Origin: Promethearchaeota archaeon
Lineage (GTDB): Archaea > Asgardarchaeota > Lokiarchaeia > Sigyniarchaeales > SOKP01
Assembly (NCBI GenBank): GCA_016840165.1
Contig: JAEOSU010000009.1
Coordinates: forward strand, 16,331 to 80,330
DNA length: 64,000 nt
Direction: 5' to 3'
Positions 26,275-34,748 of this stretch are shown here, one piece after another. Under the pieces are notes generated by a model that was not told the DNA's origin, searched no databases, and saw only the letters and a list, made by a program, of their open reading frames with translations. How positions within the stretch are numbered: position 1 is the first letter of the stretch; each line of letters begins with the position of its first letter. A program made the position numbers and the translations under genes.

Positions 26275-26417
26275 GAGATCGAGATAAAATCCATTTACTT
26301 GCTACAGGATGCTTTTTGCTTTTTCAATAACTTTTATTATCATTTCTAAATTAATTAAAGATATTGAATATGGAATTTAGACTTAAATTTTAAAATTCTA
26401 ATCCAAATTTAGGAGCA

Positions 26418-28040
26418 TTGAATGAAAGAATGAAATCGATGTATGATTTAGATGTCCCTATTCCTTCTAAAAAGGCCCATATAGTACGAAATATAAAAGA
26501 AGTTTCTCAAGCCCAGAGAGAAACTTTACTTAAGGAGACCGAATATAGTATGTTCTCTTTTCCGGCAGATATGCTCATTTTAGATTTTTTATCTGATAGT
26601 GGTACCTCAACAATGACAGATTTACAATGGGCAGCAATACTTCTCGGTGATGAGTCATATGGACGCAATCGTGGATATTATATTCTCCTTGATGCAATTA
26701 GGGATACTTTCGAACGTGGTGATCAGCAAAAAAAAGTTATCAATCTAATTCTTTCAGGCGAAACTAATGTTGATAGACTCATGAATGAACTTTATCTTAC
26801 CTCATTTGAAGGTGGGTTTGTTAATGGAGGAGTTCATCAATTAAAACGACCGAATGCTTTTCTTGTCCCACAAGGACGTTGTGCTGAATATCTACTCTTT
26901 TCCACCATTGCACCATTATTAAAACGAAATAATCCGAAAGATGTGTTCTATATTCCCAATAATGGGCACTTTGACACCACTGAAGCCAATATAAGAGCCA
27001 ACGGATTTCAGCCTGTAAACTTTTTTTCGAACAATCTTCTTGAAGATTTTCCTGTTGAAAAGATAAGTCTTAAAAATCCATTTAAAGGTAATATGGATGT
27101 AGATGGTTTAAAAAAATTTATAGAAAGTAAGGGAGTGGGTACCATTCCTTTAATCTATTTAACTATTACTAATAATACTGCTGCAGGTCAACCAGTTTCT
27201 ATGAAAAATATAAAAGAAGTTAGAGATGTCGCGAATAAATTTGATATTCCTCTTTTCTTAGATGCCTGCCGATATGCGGAAAACGCTTACTTCATAAAAG
27301 AGTTCGAGCAAGGATATAAAAATAAATCCATCCCTACTATAATAATGGAGTTATTTTCTTATGTTGATGGATTTACAATAAGTTTCAAGAAAGACGGTTT
27401 AGCGAACATGGGAGGAGGATTATTTTTCAGAGATCAGGGAGTTTTTCATAGGAAATTTTCTGAAGATGGTGATATTGGGATTAAATTAAAAGAAAGACAA
27501 ATTTTAATTTTTGGAAACGATTCCTATGGAGGATTGAGTGGCCGTGATATTATGGCTTTAGCTGCTGGATTATATGAAGTTGTTAAGGAAAGCTATCTTA
27601 AAGAAAGGATTACTCAGGTACGAGACTTTGCTACAAAACTCTCACATAATGGCGTTCCTGTTGTTCTTCCTCCTGGTGGTCATGCCATCTATATCAACGT
27701 TGATAAGTTCTTTGCTGGTACAGATATGAAAATAAATGATTTTGGAGGCGTCGGGTTTGCTATCGAATTATTAAGGTATTACGGTATTAGAGCATGTGAG
27801 CTAGGTCCATTTGCCTTTGAATGGGATAATAAAACTCCTAAGGAACGTGAGGGGATTTTAAATTTAATCCGTTTTGCGATCCCTCGAAATGTATATAACA
27901 CTGATCATATCGATTATGCAGTAGCTGCAGTTACTGAATTATATAATAATAAAGAGAAAATCCCAAAAGTTAAGATCTCGCGAGGAGCTAAATTACGCCT
28001 TCGACATTTTCAATCCGGTCTTCAACCTATTTATAAATGA
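26418..28040 (+). CDS. Beta-eliminating lyase (tryptophanase / tyrosine phenol-lyase family)
   Basis: The 540-residue protein is a PLP fold-type I enzyme of the tryptophanase/tyrosine phenol-lyase family. Matching segments are GDESYGRNRGYYILLDAIRD (about 75-95), the RCAEYLLF segment, YIPNNGHFDTTEANI, the aspartate loop PLFLDACRYAENAYFIKEFE and the PLP lysine in FTISFKKDGLANMGGG (about 330-345). It cleaves Trp or Tyr to indole or phenol, pyruvate and ammonia. It is about 60-70 residues longer than E. coli TnaA (471), the excess seeming to be spread internally. The TTG start 26418 follows AGGAG closely; ATG 26430 is an alternative. Monocistronic, fitting amino-acid fermentation. Confidence 0.9.
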   Translation: MNERMKSMYDLDVPIPSKKAHIVRNIKEVSQAQRETLLKETEYSMFSFPADMLILDFLSDSGTSTMTDLQWAAILLGDESYGRNRGYYILLDAIRDTFERGDQQKKVINLILSGETNVDRLMNELYLTSFEGGFVNGGVHQLKRPNAFLVPQGRCAEYLLFSTIAPLLKRNNPKDVFYIPNNGHFDTTEANIRANGFQPVNFFSNNLLEDFPVEKISLKNPFKGNMDVDGLKKFIESKGVGTIPLIYLTITNNTAAGQPVSMKNIKEVRDVANKFDIPLFLDACRYAENAYFIKEFEQGYKNKSIPTIIMELFSYVDGFTISFKKDGLANMGGGLFFRDQGVFHRKFSEDGDIGIKLKERQILIFGNDSYGGLSGRDIMALAAGLYEVVKESYLKERITQVRDFATKLSHNGVPVVLPPGGHAIYINVDKFFAGTDMKINDFGGVGFAIELLRYYGIRACELGPFAFEWDNKTPKEREGILNLIRFAIPRNVYNTDHIDYAVAAVTELYNNKEKIPKVKISRGAKLRLRHFQSGLQPIYK

Positions 28041-28163
28041 TGGAAAAAAAGAGATTACATTACTTTTTAGTTAATACTAAAGTAAGAACGTAACCTAAAT
28101 GGCGAAAATTAAACAAAACTTTGAGTAAAGCAAAAAGAATGACGACTTAATATGAAAATACCT

Positions 28164-28484
28164 TTAGATTTCCAAAGTTCTTAATCGTTTGGACATGTTT
28201 TTTCTCTTCAGGATCTTCATAAAGTCATCTTCTTCTTGCTTTAATCTACTAAGAAACGTATCGAGTTTATCAAAGTTATTAAACCAATGTTCCTCACCAT
28301 TAACAATAATCTTGACACCCTTTTTATCAATATTATTGATAATTGCATAGATACCACCTATTTCCGAATCATGTTTGATAAATACCTTTTCCCCATTCGA
28401 ATTAACCCCTTTTTCATTCCCTTTTTTAGCCCAAAATTGATTTTTAAGAAGGTAACTTCTATACATACTCATTTTCACACACAC
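28164..28484 (-). CDS. Small protein of unknown function
   Basis: The frame encodes about 106 residues from GTG 28484. An ATG a few codons downstream (MSMYRSYLLKNQFW) is an equally likely start. It is hydrophilic with a beta-rich middle (KVFIKHDSEIGGIYAIINNI, GVKIIVNGEEHWF) and a basic C terminus. No family is recognised and no close neighbour shares its strand. Codon use looks like that of neighbouring genes, so I keep it as a probable gene. Confidence 0.5.
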   Translation of the reverse strand: MCVKMSMYRSYLLKNQFWAKKGNEKGVNSNGEKVFIKHDSEIGGIYAIINNIDKKGVKIIVNGEEHWFNNFDKLDTFLSRLKQEEDDFMKILKRKNMSKRLRTLEI

Positions 28485-28508
28485 AACCTATATTTTTAAT
28501 TTTTAATC

Positions 28509-28621
28509 ATGGGTCATCGTGATATAGTAGATAATGGCCCATAGAGTAGTATCTAAGTAATATAATATTGAGCTATATTATAGAACCGTGTATTATCCAA
28601 ATGTAATCTAGATAATACGCG
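28509..28621. ncRNA. Candidate structured RNA: three consecutive hairpins
   Basis: In the 357-bp gap between divergent genes, three stem-loops follow each other. Hairpin 1: 28509-28517 pairs with 28534-28542 (9 bp, one G-T). Hairpin 2: 28561-28568 pairs with 28575-28582 (8 bp, perfect, 6-nt loop). Hairpin 3: 28587-28597 pairs with 28611-28621 (11 bp, one G-T, 13-nt loop). GC-rich pairs in hairpins 1 and 3 stand out from the AT-rich surroundings. It could be a small RNA or the leader of the gene at 28842. It does not fold as a tRNA. Confidence 0.4.
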
Positions 28622-28841
28622 ACTTTTAATTTCTATTAACCCAACTATTTTACTCAGATCCATTATTATCAAAAATCTCAAAATTCCTATTTAAATGGGC
28701 AACTAAAGAAAATTATAGCATTTCATACAAAATTTTTTCTTATGGTAGATTTCGACTGCAAGTTTGTAATATGGTAACGATAATATAGAAAAAAAATGGC
28801 TTTTAAAAAGTCATATATATTATTATTTTTGGGAGCTCAAA

Positions 28842-29135
28842 ATGTTGATGAATGAAGAATTCGAATTCTTAGTATCGATATATGAAGGATTTCTAAAGAC
28901 GAAAAATGATCAGATCCATAAATTTATGTGGAAATTGAATTCTATCACTAAAACCATGAAATTTTCAAACGATCAAAGTGATGATGGCTTCTGTGAGAAT
29001 GCCCTTCGAATGATCATGAGTTTGTTCCATAATTACATCATTGATGATTCAGAAATCGAAGAAACTGTTGATAATGGATCACTTTTTAATGATAGGGATG
29101 TAATTTTGCCTATCTTAATTGAAGAATTCGTTTAA
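28842..29135 (+). CDS. Small helical acidic protein of unknown function
   Basis: The 97-residue protein is mostly helical (EEFEFLVSIYEGFLKTKNDQ, NALRMIMSLFHNYIIDD), acidic and without cysteine clusters or membrane helices. The ATG has a purine-rich GGGAGC upstream. I do not recognise the family. It lies downstream of the three-hairpin region, which might be its leader. About 50 bp after its stop comes the end of the convergent PUA-protein gene. Confidence 0.6.
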   Translation: MLMNEEFEFLVSIYEGFLKTKNDQIHKFMWKLNSITKTMKFSNDQSDDGFCENALRMIMSLFHNYIIDDSEIEETVDNGSLFNDRDVILPILIEEFV

Positions 29136-29186
29136 CTTTCATTATTAGCAATATTAATCATTATCTATTAATTTAGAATTAAATTA

Positions 29187-29693
29187 TTACTTAAACTGTT
29201 TTTCAAATTCCCATACTGAATCTTGAATGGTGTGTAGGTTTTTTATGACCTTCCCAGATTCCTTTCTCTTCATCTCATCTGCGTCGTACATTGCTTTCCC
29301 CACAGCCAATGAACGGTCATGAGTTTCATCAGCTATTTCAATAATATCTCCTTTTTTAATCGAGGAATCTATTTTGGTGATTCCCGGTCTCATAATATCT
29401 GCACCGTTTGCAACAAATTTAATAGCTCCCATATCCACGACAACCTTCTTTAAATTAACTTGATTGTTTAAAAGAAGGGTCAAAACCGGGATATATCCCT
29501 CTTTAGATTTCCAAAGCTTTAAAACATCATTAATTGCAAACAAGGTGTCTCCAGCATCAGTTTGAATGAGTTCTATCTTAGCTTTTTTAGGGAAGATTTG
29601 CGAGAGAAATTTCTCATCATATTGCTTTAAAATATCCTCTTTTAATTCCCTAATTTGTGATTTCTGAATAAAATGTCTTTGTTTGATGTTCAT
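29187..29693 (-). CDS. PUA-domain RNA-binding protein, MCT-1/Tma20-like
   Basis: The 168-residue protein ends with a classic PUA domain (residues about 85-160: VVDMGAIKFVANGADIMRPG, GDIIEIADETH, LAVGKAMYDADEMKRKESGK). The N-terminal part (KRHFIQKSQIRELKEDILKQ-like helix then strands) fits the pre-PUA domain of archaeal homologues of eukaryotic MCT-1/Tma20, which bind the small ribosomal subunit and act in initiation or recycling. Probably cytosolic and translation-linked. It is divergent from the 2H phosphoesterase gene, with a 70-bp shared promoter region. Confidence 0.88.
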   Translation of the reverse strand: MNIKQRHFIQKSQIRELKEDILKQYDEKFLSQIFPKKAKIELIQTDAGDTLFAINDVLKLWKSKEGYIPVLTLLLNNQVNLKKVVVDMGAIKFVANGADIMRPGITKIDSSIKKGDIIEIADETHDRSLAVGKAMYDADEMKRKESGKVIKNLHTIQDSVWEFEKQFK

Positions 29694-29763
29694 GATTTAC
29701 TAACTAAATAATAATGATTCCATAAAAACCTTTTAATTTCATATTCCCATATCTTCAAGTGTC

Positions 29764-30309
29764 ATGTCTAAGGTATATTCCTCGGCCGTAGTATTCATCC
29801 CTCCCGAAAAACTATGGAATCCAATTCAAGCAATACGAGAAAAATATGACAGAAATTTCCGCCGTTGGATGCCTCACATCACTCTATTATATCCCTTTCG
29901 ACCAGAAAGCGAATTTGATTCATTAGAATTAGACTTTAAAAAAGTATGTAAGGATTTGGCACCTTTTGAACTAAAGCTAGAATCTTTCAATTTTTTCCAG
30001 CATGGAAAGCAACGTTTTACTATATGGCTCGAGCCAAAACCGCAAGACATAATTATTAATCTCCAGAGAAAAATTCAAATCGTTGCCCCCAATTGTAATG
30101 ACGTTGTTTTATTCAAGGGAGGTTTTACTCCCCATCTAAGCTTAGGGCAGATAACGGGAAGAGATGTATTAGAGAGAACTTTACTAGATTTTAAATCTCA
30201 TTGGAAATCTCTTCAGTTCATAATTGACAAATTGTTTATTATTGCTCGAGAAGCGAGCAAGAATTCCATTTTTCAAATTAAAAAAATCATTCCCTTCTCA
30301 AAACAATAA
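29764..30309 (+). CDS. 2H phosphoesterase (2'-5' RNA ligase / LigT-like)
   Basis: The 181-residue protein holds the two H-x-T/S-x motifs of the 2H superfamily: MPHITLLYPF (about residue 38) and FTPHLSLGQI (about residue 121). Beta strands around these form the bilobed active site. Members process 2'-5' or cyclic phosphate ends of RNA or nucleotides; this one is nearer the 2_5_RNA_ligase2 type than tRNA-ligase LigT proper. It may take part in RNA end processing, consistent with the divergent RNA-binding gene next to it, but this link is inference. Confidence 0.82.
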   Translation: MSKVYSSAVVFIPPEKLWNPIQAIREKYDRNFRRWMPHITLLYPFRPESEFDSLELDFKKVCKDLAPFELKLESFNFFQHGKQRFTIWLEPKPQDIIINLQRKIQIVAPNCNDVVLFKGGFTPHLSLGQITGRDVLERTLLDFKSHWKSLQFIIDKLFIIAREASKNSIFQIKKIIPFSKQ

Positions 30310-30359
30310 AAAAGTCAAATTCCAAAAAAGATAAAGAAGTAAGTCTAGGTAAAAAATAA

Positions 30360-30923
30360 TTAATCTAAAGTCTGTTTTGCTTTATAGACTAATTCTGCGA
30401 TTTTTTGAAACACCATTTTAACATTCTCCCCCGTTAATGCTGAAGTTTCAAAATAAGGAGCATTCAATTTTTCACTTAAATGTTCTGCCATAGGTAAAAT
30501 AATCTTACGCTCATCTTTTAAGTCAATTTTGTTGCCTATCAATATGCGTGGTACACCACTTAAGCCATACTTTATAGCAGAATTCCACCAGTTATTTACA
30601 TTCGAAAAAGTGCTTGAGCGGGTAACATCAAAAACTAAAATGACACCATCCGCACCATTGAAGTAAGGTCGATGGAGCATATAAAACTGAGGCTGACCTG
30701 CTACATCCCAAAACATTAGATTTACAACAGTATTTTCATCCAGATTAATTGGTTCCTTTAATATATTTACACCCACTGTTGGAAGATACTTTTCTTCGAA
30801 TTGATTTTTCGCAAACTTAGTAAGAAGACTTGTTTTACCAACTGCGGGATCCCCGATCACGATAACTTTATAGATAGACTCTGTTTTCCCCTGAAATATA
30901 ATATCGCTTTTATCTTTACTCAT
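30360..30923 (-). CDS. Rab-like small GTPase
   Basis: The 187-residue GTPase has all canonical motifs: G1 VIGDPAVGKTSLLTKF, G2 YLPTVGVNI, G3 FWDVAGQPQFYM, G4 IGNKIDLKDE and G5 FETSALTGENV. The G3 glutamine is preserved (AGQ), suggesting GTP hydrolysis competence. The C terminus (KAKQTLD) has no lipidation cysteine. Rab-like features include the beta-4 FDVTRSSTFSNVNNWW segment. Monocistronic, followed by an unrelated coiled-coil gene further upstream on the same strand. Confidence 0.94.
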   Translation of the reverse strand: MSKDKSDIIFQGKTESIYKVIVIGDPAVGKTSLLTKFAKNQFEEKYLPTVGVNILKEPINLDENTVVNLMFWDVAGQPQFYMLHRPYFNGADGVILVFDVTRSSTFSNVNNWWNSAIKYGLSGVPRILIGNKIDLKDERKIILPMAEHLSEKLNAPYFETSALTGENVKMVFQKIAELVYKAKQTLD

Positions 30924-31086
30924 AATTCATTCCTTTTATAAAAATAAAATATCGTTCAAATATGAATATGATTATTATTAATATGGAGTATATATTTTAA
31001 AATCTTTAGTGAATTTTTCTTAAAAAATGCTCTTTACTATTTCTTAATATCCATATATTTAACTTGATAAACTTTTTAATGCCATA

Positions 31087-31716
31087 TTAAAATTTTTTTT
31101 TCCAAAAAGCTATTTTTTCTTTTAGAAAATTACTAATTGTTGGAGAATTTGGTTTTTCTTTATGATATTCCTCTGTTAATGAACTTGCATTTTCCAGGCG
31201 ATTGATCGATTGAGAAATTTCATATAGTATTCGATGTCCTCCAGTAAATTCAAATATTTCTTCTTTAATTTTTTCTAGTGTATCTTTAATAGCTATAGGA
31301 TCGTCATTAGTCTTTAAATCACCTTTTAAATCTTCAAACTGCTTTATAATCGACTCTTTCTTATCAGTAGCACTTTCATCTCTTTCTATAGCTTGACCAA
31401 TAGTTTCTTCTTTAGAAGAGACTGATTTCAAATTTACTAGAAGTGATTTTATTAAATCTAATTCTTCTTGAATTTTACTCTGGTTATCGATTACGCTTTT
31501 TAACTGTGGATTTAAACTTTTGATATCAATAGTTGCCTTATGAAGATCTTCTATTTTATCAGTAAGCATGTTAATTTTAAGGTTAGTTTGCCCCATTTTG
31601 GTTATAATATCTAACCCAAATTTTTCAAGCACCGAAGAGAATTGTCCTATCTTTTCATCAAGGCTATTTACTCGGGTTAAAAAATCCTCTTTATTAATGT
31701 TTTCCTTCTCGTTCAT
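31087..31716 (-). CDS. Coiled-coil protein of unknown function
   Basis: The 209-residue protein is hydrophilic and almost all helical with heptad-like spacing (SLDEKIGQFSSVLEKFGLDI, INMLTDKIEDLHKATIDIKS, SIIKQFEDLKGDLKTNDDP). No motif of a known family is visible. It lies about 160 bp upstream (in transcription order) of the Rab-like GTPase gene, in the same direction, and may be co-transcribed as a GTPase partner; that is speculation. Composition is like its neighbours. Confidence 0.6.
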   Translation of the reverse strand: MNEKENINKEDFLTRVNSLDEKIGQFSSVLEKFGLDIITKMGQTNLKINMLTDKIEDLHKATIDIKSLNPQLKSVIDNQSKIQEELDLIKSLLVNLKSVSSKEETIGQAIERDESATDKKESIIKQFEDLKGDLKTNDDPIAIKDTLEKIKEEIFEFTGGHRILYEISQSINRLENASSLTEEYHKEKPNSPTISNFLKEKIAFWKKKF

Positions 31717-31943
31717 CAGATTATTACCACATACAATTGAATATTCTACTTAAGATGAATAATTCAAATTAATAATAAAGAATTGTGTAAATGATCAATT
31801 TTTAATTGTTTTTAATTATTTAGTAATATAATAAGTAATTTATAAATCAAATTTGTAAATTGTGTAGTTCTAAGATTTAATATTACAGAATATTAGAATT
31901 AAAATAATCTATTAGGAAAATATGAATAAATTTTTTGATGTGA

Positions 31944-32852
31944 TGTGTTCTGGGAATACTTTATTTAAACATCCTTACTAAAGATGGTAAATCACTGGTT
32001 TTTCGAAACTATAGTAATACTGATGTCGATCGTGATCTTTTAGCAGGATTTTTAAGCGCATTCTCGGGATTTATGAAGGAAATCAGTCAAAGTGAGATTA
32101 GATCGACAGCTACTGATGAATTTAAATATTTCTACACCATTATTGATGAGATAATTATTGTGGTTTGTAGCGATTTAGAAGATGATGATGCAACAGTTAA
32201 TTCAAAGATATCCACGATTAGAGCAAAATTTATCAAAAGATATGGAGAAATCTTGGAAAGTGGGACATGGACAGGCAATAGAGCAATCTTTAACGAATTT
32301 GAGCGCGAGATTGATGAAACTATACTTGGAGCAATTAAAGTCTCTATAATTGGGACGGGTGGAGTAGGAAAAACCACTCTCCTGCAACTAATTTGCGGGA
32401 AAGATATTGATTTAGAATACATCCCAACAATCAATGTAGATATTACTTCTTTTGATGGAGAAGCACTCGAAGTTAATCGTTCTATTGTTTTTTGGGATTT
32501 TGCTGGTCAAGCAAATTTTAGATCGCTTTGGAAAAGTTTACTTGATAGTACTGATGTTGCATTGCTGGTTCTAGATTCAAGTTTCGAAAATGTAAATCAA
32601 TGTAAAGAGATAATTCGTGATGTTTTAGACAAATTTTACAAAGATACACTTGTAATTGGAATTGCTAATAAACAAGATCTTCCTCATCGACTAACTCCTG
32701 AATTCTGTGAACGAATTTTATCTGAGGCAGATCGACATCCCCCAATTAAAGTTCATGGCATGATAGCAATCAATTCTGTCTATCGTGAGAAAATTCATGC
32801 AATATTACGAGAAGCGATTAAGAGAGTTTATCCTGATATAAAGAAGAAGTAA
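31944..32852 (+). CDS. Longin/roadblock-like domain fused to Arf-like GTPase (start codon unclear)
   Basis: The first ATG in frame is 32073, but the frame reads back to 31944 and includes LNILTKDGKSLVFRNY, the standard opening strand-turn-strand of the Asgard longin/roadblock-like module. So the true N terminus lies upstream. The module runs to about 32310 and ends in GTWTGNRAIFNEFEREID, like the related domains elsewhere in the window. The GTPase follows: G1 IIGTGGVGKTTLLQL, G2 YIPTINVDI, G3 FWDFAGQANFRS, G4 IANKQDLP (NKQD as in Arf/Sar) and a weak G5. No ATG/GTG/TTG lies between the upstream stop (31941-31943) and 32073. CTG 31950 or ATA 31956, or a one-base error near 31952-31954, could explain this. 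Confidence 0.8.
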   Translation, partial: CVLGILYLNILTKDGKSLVFRNYSNTDVDRDLLAGFLSAFSGFMKEISQSEIRSTATDEFKYFYTIIDEIIIVVCSDLEDDDATVNSKISTIRAKFIKRYGEILESGTWTGNRAIFNEFEREIDETILGAIKVSIIGTGGVGKTTLLQLICGKDIDLEYIPTINVDITSFDGEALEVNRSIVFWDFAGQANFRSLWKSLLDSTDVALLVLDSSFENVNQCKEIIRDVLDKFYKDTLVIGIANKQDLPHRLTPEFCERILSEADRHPPIKVHGMIAINSVYREKIHAILREAIKRVYPDIKKK

Positions 32853-32966
32853 GATCCTTCTCAAAATATTTTGCTATTTTCAAAAAAAACTAAATCAAGG
32901 AAAAATAATTTATAACTTTCGTAATTAATGCTTATTATCTACTAAACACATTCGATAATTTATTTT

Positions 32967-34715
32967 ATGATTAAATACAAATTAGATGATATTCCTCTAG
33001 AAGATGATGGCGATTATAAAGTATTAAATTTACCGCCCTTATCAAAGAATGAGATAGATATTATTGATCCAATTGTTGCTCCCACCTCAGGTCTTAGAAT
33101 TCAGATTTTAGAGAGCGCTGGTGAGGAGGGATCGAAAGAATACATTTTACCTAAACAGAATCTTTATCTTTTTTTAAGGGTTTTTAAAGCGATTTGCCAT
33201 AAATATAAAGAACTAAAAGGAAAAGATAATTTACGAGTTTTAATAGTTACTGATGATCGACCAACTAAAGATATCTTACTTAATTATTGTTCCCAAATTT
33301 TTTCATATGAAGGATTTGAAATCTATTTTCAAACCGATGAGGAAACAAAGTCGCGAATTTCCTCTCCATATGGAGCTGCTTCCGTTGCCTTGATTGAGAA
33401 TATCAAATTAGTTATAGTTCTAACTGCTTCCCATAATGATTTATCTTGGAATGGGATAAAATTTTATATTGATTATCCTATACCGATCTCGGGAGATTTA
33501 TTTAAAGATATTTCTCAAATGGCATTGAGTTATAATGAAATTAAATTGAATCCTTCTTTCAAACCAACCTTAATCGATGCGGAGCAAATGAATAATGAAT
33601 ACGTAATCAATTTACTAACTAATGTATTAGAAATTAAAAGCCTTATTAATAAAGACATTGTAATTTGGCCATATTTAGGAAAAGCGAGAGGAATTGTAAA
33701 CCTTTTCACTCAGCTAGGAGCAAATGTACATTTAATTGAGGAAGAAATAAATCCTCCAAATCCCATTAAGGAGATTCGTGAAGACAGGCTCCAAAAAGAA
33801 ATGAAGGATACAAACTCTGACATAGCTCTATTATTAGATGCAGATAGGGACAGAATTGCACTTTATGTTAATCAAGACGGGAAATATTTTACTTACATTC
33901 CAAATGAAATATATTCTGCGATGCACAATATCTTAGCAAAAGAATTTAATAAGAAAGTAATAAATGTAAGAACTATACCAAGTGATTTAAGAGGTGATAG
34001 CTCAAGCTTCTTAAACATTCTGACCGGAGTAGGTTATAAACACCTAGGGATAATTTTATATTTTCTTTTTGATATAGAGGTTGATCAATCTAAAATTGAT
34101 GGTGCAATTCTTTATATTGAAGGAGAGCATAAAGAACTGATAAAAATTAACAATGCTATTCCTTTAAAGGAACGTATAATAAAATTAATGGAAAAGAATC
34201 AATTAATTGATCAACAGTTTCTGATTGTAATGTGGGAAGAATCAGGAGGCCATACATTAAATATTTTAAACGTATCCAAGCAAAAAGGCACCAACAATTA
34301 TTCGTTCAGAACCAACTTCCCTCTTATAGCAGATAAATATCCTGTACCTGCTTTAGTACTTGCTACAGAGTTATTTGCAAGAGGATATCGTATCTCAGAA
34401 TCGATCGACTGGTCAATAGTAGGAATCAATAAAACAATGCATGCAGATGACAAGGAAAAAGTAAAAATCATGAAGAATTTTGAAAAAAATGATGGAAACC
34501 AAGTTTCTATTGGAAATATCAAATATTCAGTAGAAGCCTTATCAGATAATATTAATAATATTGATATATACCGCTTAAAGAGTCAAGATTCACTGCTTTA
34601 CTTTCGTCCTTCAGGAACGGGTCCCGACGTTAGATTTTACATTTTCGCGAACCGGGAGAAATATCAAGAAGAGATTAATAAGGTTATGCATTTTGTAAAA
34701 AATTATTATGTTTAA
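32967..34715 (+). CDS. Phosphohexomutase-family protein (PGM/PMM-like)
   Basis: The 582-residue protein follows the four-domain alpha-D-phosphohexomutase plan. The phosphoserine loop VLTASHNDLSWNGIKFY (about 150-167) is present, as are the metal loop LLLDADRDRIALY (DxDxDR, about 288-300), the sugar loop WEESGGH (about 417) and the phosphate-binding loop FRPSGTGPDVRFY near the C terminus. It should interconvert sugar 1- and 6-phosphates for glycogen, cell-surface glycan or nucleotide-sugar synthesis. It is longer than the usual 450-480 residues, with insertions around residues 320-400. The DADRD variant is unusual, so the exact sugar is uncertain. Confidence 0.85.
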   Translation: MIKYKLDDIPLEDDGDYKVLNLPPLSKNEIDIIDPIVAPTSGLRIQILESAGEEGSKEYILPKQNLYLFLRVFKAICHKYKELKGKDNLRVLIVTDDRPTKDILLNYCSQIFSYEGFEIYFQTDEETKSRISSPYGAASVALIENIKLVIVLTASHNDLSWNGIKFYIDYPIPISGDLFKDISQMALSYNEIKLNPSFKPTLIDAEQMNNEYVINLLTNVLEIKSLINKDIVIWPYLGKARGIVNLFTQLGANVHLIEEEINPPNPIKEIREDRLQKEMKDTNSDIALLLDADRDRIALYVNQDGKYFTYIPNEIYSAMHNILAKEFNKKVINVRTIPSDLRGDSSSFLNILTGVGYKHLGIILYFLFDIEVDQSKIDGAILYIEGEHKELIKINNAIPLKERIIKLMEKNQLIDQQFLIVMWEESGGHTLNILNVSKQKGTNNYSFRTNFPLIADKYPVPALVLATELFARGYRISESIDWSIVGINKTMHADDKEKVKIMKNFEKNDGNQVSIGNIKYSVEALSDNINNIDIYRLKSQDSLLYFRPSGTGPDVRFYIFANREKYQEEINKVMHFVKNYYV

Positions 34716-34748
34716 AATAAATGTCTTTAAATCATTAAACTCCAACTT

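Noticed and set aside
28485..28841. tRNA gene in the hairpin region
   Set aside because: The stems do not make a cloverleaf; there is no T-loop GTTCRA or matching acceptor stem.
25729..32852. Prenylation signals on the small GTPases
   Set aside because: None of the three ends in a Cys-containing CaaX or CC/CXC motif.
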